This document shows, in pieces, positions 41,460-41,461 of a DNA stretch of 41,461 nucleotides (positions are counted from its first letter, which is position 1; every line of letters starts with the position of its first letter). Position numbers and translations under genes: made by a program. This DNA comes from Clostridiales bacterium (GTDB lineage: Bacteria; Bacillota; Clostridia; Oscillospirales; Oscillospiraceae): positions 1 through 41,461 of the forward strand of contig JAJPWY010000054.1 in assembly GCA_021205725.1 (NCBI GenBank), written 5' to 3'. The notes under the pieces were generated by a model. The model was not told where the DNA came from, made no database searches, and saw only the letters and a program-made list of their open reading frames with translations.

Positions 41460-41461
41460 TA

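Larger units (their letters stand above)
39100..41461 (-). mobile_element. Mobilizable/conjugative element segment, left part
   Basis: A minus-strand run of a MobV relaxase and small accessory genes of the type found in Clostridia integrative elements, with less GC than the main block. The left border is not marked by a recognised repeat; the host-side neighbour is the GH3 terminator. The right part lies outside the window. Confidence 0.7.

Noticed and set aside
1-41461. CRISPR array, rRNA or tRNA genes
   Set aside because: I looked for regular spaced repeats and for cloverleaf or rRNA landmarks and saw none; short tRNAs cannot be wholly excluded by eye.

Overview
The window looks like a GC-rich, low-oxygen gut Firmicute of the Oscillospiraceae type (Flavonifractor/Lawsonibacter/Intestinimonas-like). 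This is inferred from protein character, strong AGGAGG ribosome sites, a dispersed double-hairpin repeat common in that group, and Clostridia-type mobile genes. No rRNA, tRNA or CRISPR array was seen, so the taxonomy stays tentative.

Positions 1-9320 (minus strand) hold the late module of a siphovirus-type prophage, read right to left: small and large terminase, SPP1-type portal, scaffold, P22-type coat protein, head-tail connectors, tail terminator, tail tube, a tail-assembly chaperone pair joined by a canonical -1 frameshift site, tape measure and a small tail protein. The module runs off the left edge. At its terminase end it stops against host genes with no integrase, repressor or replication genes.

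Positions 9754-16727 (plus strand) hold an unusual cluster: a cytoplasmic BspA-type leucine-rich-repeat protein, a VWA protein with a pseudo-metallopeptidase N-terminus, a MerR-RDD membrane-bound regulator with its own 19-bp-spacer promoter, a MoxR-type AAA+ ATPase, and an MFS transporter overlapping the ATPase gene. The MoxR/VWA/LRR trio resembles RavA-ViaA-like chaperone pairs plus a possible adaptor, and is the best candidate here for a little-described system.

Positions 16809-24777 hold housekeeping and poorly characterised genes: a minus-strand operon (small membrane protein, TetR regulator, six-helix membrane protein), then plus-strand genes for an anchored exported protein, an SseB-like protein, an aconitase-family hydratase, an M3 oligoendopeptidase and a membrane protein. 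Positions 24806-32774 hold a complete oligopeptide ABC transporter operon (binding lipoprotein, two permeases, two ATPases, a small membrane protein). It has a near-consensus promoter and three stacked hairpins after the binding-protein gene. Oligopeptide uptake next to an M3 oligopeptidase makes metabolic sense.

From about 32.8 kb the base composition becomes visibly less GC-rich. This part holds a DUF6061-like protein, a small membrane ORF, an AgrC/AgrA-type (GHKL/LytTR) two-component system, and a divergent GH3 glycosidase with reversed domain order and a membrane anchor at each end. The GH3 promoter carries a LytTR-like direct repeat with 21-bp period. The last 2.3 kb (minus strand) is part of a mobilizable or conjugative element: a MobV relaxase, small accessory genes, a possibly frameshifted membrane protein, and an oriT-like repeat/hairpin at the right edge.
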